IMG/VR virus record: IMGVR_UViG_3300007513_000015
Coordinates: 35,127 to 99,126 of that record
Length of the DNA stretch: 64,000 nucleotides
Strand: one strand, 5' to 3'
From: a virus
Shown: positions 61,561 through 64,000 of the stretch, one piece after another
How positions within the stretch are numbered: the stretch's first letter is position 1
How the letters are laid out: the number at the start of each line of letters is the position of its first letter
Made by a program: the position numbers and the translations under genes
Notes under the pieces: model-generated
Seen by the model: the letters and a program-made list of their open reading frames with translations, nothing else
Databases searched by the model: none
What the model was told of the DNA's origin: nothing

Positions 61561-62294
61561 TACTTCTTACCTGCTCTCTCACAAAGTTCGTGATAACCGC
61601 CCATAGAATGGTCAGAGAATCCATCAACTTTACCTTTCAGTAATCCTCTGCTTGTGCCTTTGAACCATTGTGAAATCATATACCAACGACTATATCCTTC
61701 TTTAACATTGCCGTCAATATCAAAATATGTTGTCTTATCACTTTTATGACTGAATCCAAGAAACTCGGGTGGAACTTTTGTAACTATATCGTTATTATTT
61801 CTAAAACGATAAGCAGTAAATAACATTCTCTTTGTTTGTTTTGGGGTTCCTACTCTTGGTGAACCAAAAGTATAACAAACAGAATTTGGGTCGCCTATTC
61901 TATGTGAATATAATGTTGCCAAAGCAGCACCCAAACTATGTCCTGTTACTACTAATTGTTTGCCTTCAGAATTTTTATTATAGTCGTCAAATAAATCATC
62001 CCAAACATCATCTAATGCGGCTTTAAATCCTCTGTGTATTCCGCCTTTCTTACGAAATTGAACATCTGCTTTAATATCTTCCCAAGATGTTGGTTCTGTG
62101 CCTCGAAAAACTACAATATAGTTCTTTGGACAGGTGAGTACATAACATTCAGTACCACCATGAGCGAACATCTTAATAACATCCCAATCTTTACTGAATG
62201 TTTTCTTAAAGTCTTTTAAACCTGTATAGGCGTGTTTACTTAATCTTGCCATAAAGGTTGCAGTCTTCCAAGAAAACTTATTATCCAGTTGCAT
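61560..62294 (-). CDS. Class 3 lipase (alpha/beta hydrolase)
   Basis: 244 residues. YIVVFRGTEPTSWEDI and VVTGHSLGAALATLYS contain the lipase class 3 strand and the nucleophile elbow G-H-S-L-G with Ser120; FRNNNDIVTKVPP gives Asp169, and SDHSMGGYHEL gives a His at 229 or 235. FGSPRVG is also typical. Such enzymes cut acyl esters of glycerolipids. There is no signal peptide, so it acts in the cytoplasm or crosses with a holin. It starts 5 bases after the holin-like gene and is joined by TAATG to the next gene. No muralytic enzyme is visible in the window. Confidence 0.88.
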   Translation of the reverse strand: MQLDNKFSWKTATFMARLSKHAYTGLKDFKKTFSKDWDVIKMFAHGGTECYVLTCPKNYIVVFRGTEPTSWEDIKADVQFRKKGGIHRGFKAALDDVWDDLFDDYNKNSEGKQLVVTGHSLGAALATLYSHRIGDPNSVCYTFGSPRVGTPKQTKRMLFTAYRFRNNNDIVTKVPPEFLGFSHKSDKTTYFDIDGNVKEGYSRWYMISQWFKGTSRGLLKGKVDGFSDHSMGGYHELCERAGKK

Positions 62295-62298
62295 GATA

Positions 62299-62457
62299 TT
62301 AACCTTTAGTTAATGATTGATAAGCGCCATAAGCAATAGCGGCATAAGCTGCTAAATTTGCCCAACTACCTAAAAATAAAATAACTAATCCGACTGCGAT
62401 TAATCCTAATCCACCTTGTGAGGATTTTTCTTTAATTCTTTCTGTTACGAAGTTCAT
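62299..62457 (-). CDS. Small two-segment membrane peptide, holin-like
   Basis: 52 residues from ATG 62457 with AAGGAG about 7 bases upstream, ending at TAA 62301-62299. A charged start (NFVTERIKEK) precedes two hydrophobic stretches (LGLIAVGLVILFLG and NLAAYAAIAYGAY) and a short polar end. This resembles small class II or III holins. It comes directly before the lipase gene and opens the lysis-like cluster. Holin activity is inferred from shape and position only. Confidence 0.62.
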   Translation of the reverse strand: MNFVTERIKEKSSQGGLGLIAVGLVILFLGSWANLAAYAAIAYGAYQSLTKG

Positions 62458-62467
62458 ATTTTTCTCC

Positions 62468-62818
62468 TTAATTGTTGTGTTTACTTGTATCTGTCTTAGT
62501 CCATCTACCTCTTTCCATAAACTTTGCAGATACGGAAACTTTCCTACCAGCTAATTCTTTTGGTGAAAGTATTGTTAAATGATATTTTCTATTTACATTA
62601 TCTGTACCAGTAACTTCTACTTCCATTTTATCGTGTTTCTTACCATCAAAAGTCAGACCATGTCCAGTCATAAACTTATGTACTACTTCTTTTAATTCTG
62701 GTTTTACTGACTCTTTCTTTTTTAATTTCATTGATGCAGTAGGCTTCAAGTAACTTGTAGAAGGAACTAGAAGTCCCATATTATATTCATTTATAAATTG
62801 TTTAAATGTTTTTGCCAT
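62468..62818 (-). CDS. Small basic phage protein of unknown function
   Basis: 116 residues, Lys-rich. It starts MAKTFKQFINEYNMGL, like many short marine phage proteins with an F-K-x-F-I-x-E head. The rest has alternating strands (MEVEVTGTDNVNRKYHLTIL). It overlaps the 62802-63404 gene by 17 bases. No function is assigned. Confidence 0.68.
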   Translation of the reverse strand: MAKTFKQFINEYNMGLLVPSTSYLKPTASMKLKKKESVKPELKEVVHKFMTGHGLTFDGKKHDKMEVEVTGTDNVNRKYHLTILSPKELAGRKVSVSAKFMERGRWTKTDTSKHNN

Positions 62819-63404
62819 GTTCTCTTGCCATATCTATTAGTTGCTGCTTTCGTTTTGTGATTTCATCTTCGGGATATTCTAAGTCTGGAACAGCTCTATC
62901 GATTGCTTCTTTGATGCCCATTCTTTTCATTAACTTGTCTTGTAAAGGTTTCTTCTTCTTTACAACAACTGTAGATGAATCATCGCCCGTTCCTGCAACT
63001 GCTGTGCCTGTTGCGTTTGCTGGCGCATCTTCACTCAATTTCTTCCAATCGTCATATGAAATATACATATCTGTATCGGGATTATAATAATCACCATGAA
63101 TTTTATCATAGTACACAACTTGTCCTGCCTTTGTCATAAATGGACCTTCAAGACCCTTACGAGGTTGATATTTTACCTTATCAAGTCTTGGAAATGTGGA
63201 TTGTTGTGTCTTTAGCTTTAAGTAATCTCTAGCTTTTTGATATCGCACCTTCTTTGATGCTTGCGACATATAAGGTGATTTAGATTCTTTACGAACTTTG
63301 ACATCCGTGCCATATTTTGGGCGTAACCGATGCCATTCAGACCTTGCGTCCTGTTCTTTTTCATGTCTGGATACTTCTTTACCTTTAACAGTTATTATGT
63401 ACAT
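62802..63404 (-). CDS. Phage protein of unknown function
   Basis: 200 residues, basic. The N-terminal half has many Arg/Lys and Tyr (SEWHRLRPKYGTDVKVRKE), a YYDKIHGDYYNPDTDMYISYDDW aromatic strip near 98-120, an Ala/Gly/Thr linker, and a C-terminal charged helix ending in KRKQQLIDMAREHG. AGAGGA precedes the ATG, and the gene overlaps the preceding one by 10 bases. It may be a structural or DNA-binding protein; this is a guess. Confidence 0.68.
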   Translation of the reverse strand: MYIITVKGKEVSRHEKEQDARSEWHRLRPKYGTDVKVRKESKSPYMSQASKKVRYQKARDYLKLKTQQSTFPRLDKVKYQPRKGLEGPFMTKAGQVVYYDKIHGDYYNPDTDMYISYDDWKKLSEDAPANATGTAVAGTGDDSSTVVVKKKKPLQDKLMKRMGIKEAIDRAVPDLEYPEDEITKRKQQLIDMAREHGKNI

Positions 63405-63949
63405 AAATCCTCTGTCGTTAAATAGACACCATTATATTTGAATACATCATATCCCATAATTGTGTCTGTTGTTTCTTTAAATTCGATACTCTCATCCATA
63501 TTTATGACTACATCACCATCTAAATTATAGATATCGTGTTTGACTTTATATGTGCCTTCAGTTAGTGGTTCGCCATAGTTTTCAGAAATTTCAAACTCGA
63601 AACCTTGTTCTTTTATAAACTTATAGACTTCTTTTTCGACTTCAGGGTTTTCACCGTGCTCTTCTTTAAAAAACGCAATTGCAGCTGCAGCCGCAGAACC
63701 TAGAGGTCCACGAATACCAACTTTGGCTAACATTCTTTTGAGATTGAATACAAAACGGATGAGAAGTGTGTATGCGGTTCTGAATTCGGTCCTTTGTGGA
63801 TTGACCATTTTTTTAATGTCTTGCGACTTGATTAAGACCTTACCTTTTTCATCAATAATACCAAGAGCATACGCCTTAGTTTTATTAAAAGGTGTAACTA
63901 ATAATTTTAATACTCTGTATGCCACTAGGGCATCTATTACTCTACTCAT
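63395..63949 (-). CDS. Conserved marine-phage protein of unknown function
   Basis: 184 residues. VIDALVAYRVLKLLVTPFNKTKAYALGIIDEKGKVL is a pattern shared with uncharacterised proteins of marine T4-like phages; a helical middle (TAYTLLIRFVFNLKRMLAK) follows, then Ala-rich, then a beta-rich acidic end. It starts in a TAATG overlap with a gene that runs off the window. No catalytic motif is seen. Confidence 0.72.
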   Translation of the reverse strand: MSRVIDALVAYRVLKLLVTPFNKTKAYALGIIDEKGKVLIKSQDIKKMVNPQRTEFRTAYTLLIRFVFNLKRMLAKVGIRGPLGSAAAAAIAFFKEEHGENPEVEKEVYKFIKEQGFEFEISENYGEPLTEGTYKVKHDIYNLDGDVVINMDESIEFKETTDTIMGYDVFKYNGVYLTTEDLCT

Positions 63950-64000
63950 TAAATTTTTCCTAGTTGTCCCATAATTTCATGGTCGATTGGCACTTCTATT
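63949..64000 (-). CDS. C-terminal end of a gene leaving the window
   Basis: On the minus strand the last codons read ...IEVPIDHEIMGQLGKI and stop at TAA 63951-63949, which overlaps the next ATG (TAATG). Only about 16 residues are visible, so no identity can be given. Confidence 0.5.
   Translation of the reverse strand, partial: IEVPIDHEIMGQLGKI

Overview
The window is a low-GC segment of the structural, replication and lysis regions of a T4-like (myovirus-type) phage genome. The evidence is a colinear set of T4-type genes: baseplate wedge gp8; neck and terminase gp13-gp14-gp15-gp16-gp17; tail sheath gp18, tube gp19, portal gp20; prohead protease gp21, scaffold gp22, capsid gp23; uvsY, uvsW, late sigma factor gp55, gp47, gp46; clamp gp45, clamp loader gp44/gp62 and the RegA repressor. 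T4-type late promoters (TATAAATA) precede the structural blocks, and sigma70-type promoters (TTGACA-N16/17-TATAAT) precede the replication genes. The gene order, DUF4815 protein, GxGY-repeat fibres, CobS/CobT-like pair and NodU-type carbamoyltransferases resemble marine T4-like phages. No photosynthesis gene, tRNA, integrase or insertion sequence was seen. The host cannot be named; ADP-heptose genes, spanins and a lipoprotein argue for a Gram-negative host.

Layout. 1-22440 (+): distal tail and baseplate proteins, namely a partial His-rich fibre protein, gp8, an 1802-residue DUF4815 protein, two small proteins, giant fibres of 2511 and 1196 residues, then two tandem cassettes each made of a Cys/Gly-rich adhesin-like protein and a tail-assembly-chaperone-like protein. 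A strong terminator closes this block. 22500-29572: an accessory surface or sugar cassette under a tandem late plus sigma70 promoter, with a GT9 heptosyltransferase-like protein, two NodU carbamoyltransferases and HldD on + and a cupin and HldE on -. 29589-43045 (+): the late morphogenesis operons gp13 to gp23 and a tail-tube-fold protein. 43042-57836 (+): recombination, late transcription, CobT/CobS-like pair, sliding clamp, clamp loader, RegA and a U32-like Fe-S protein. 57863-59260 (+): small late proteins. 59281-64000 (-): a lysis-like operon (holin-like peptide, class 3 lipase, membrane protein, acyl carrier protein, i-spanin, o-spanin) plus conserved proteins of unknown function.

Most noteworthy are: (1) a roughly 500-nt non-coding locus at 45352-45838 with its own sigma70 and late promoters, many self-consistent helices and a 42-nt tandem repeat, a candidate large structured phage RNA; (2) a C-x10-C-x6-W module found in fibres and inserted in the conserved gp13 and gp18; (3) the heptose plus carbamoylation cassette; (4) a translationally coupled lipase/ACP/spanin operon; (5) a 44-bp promoter duplicated exactly in front of the CobT-like and CobS-like genes; (6) apparently leaderless uvsY and gp46 messages.

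All identifications come from reading the sequence and recalling family features. No database or structure search was run.
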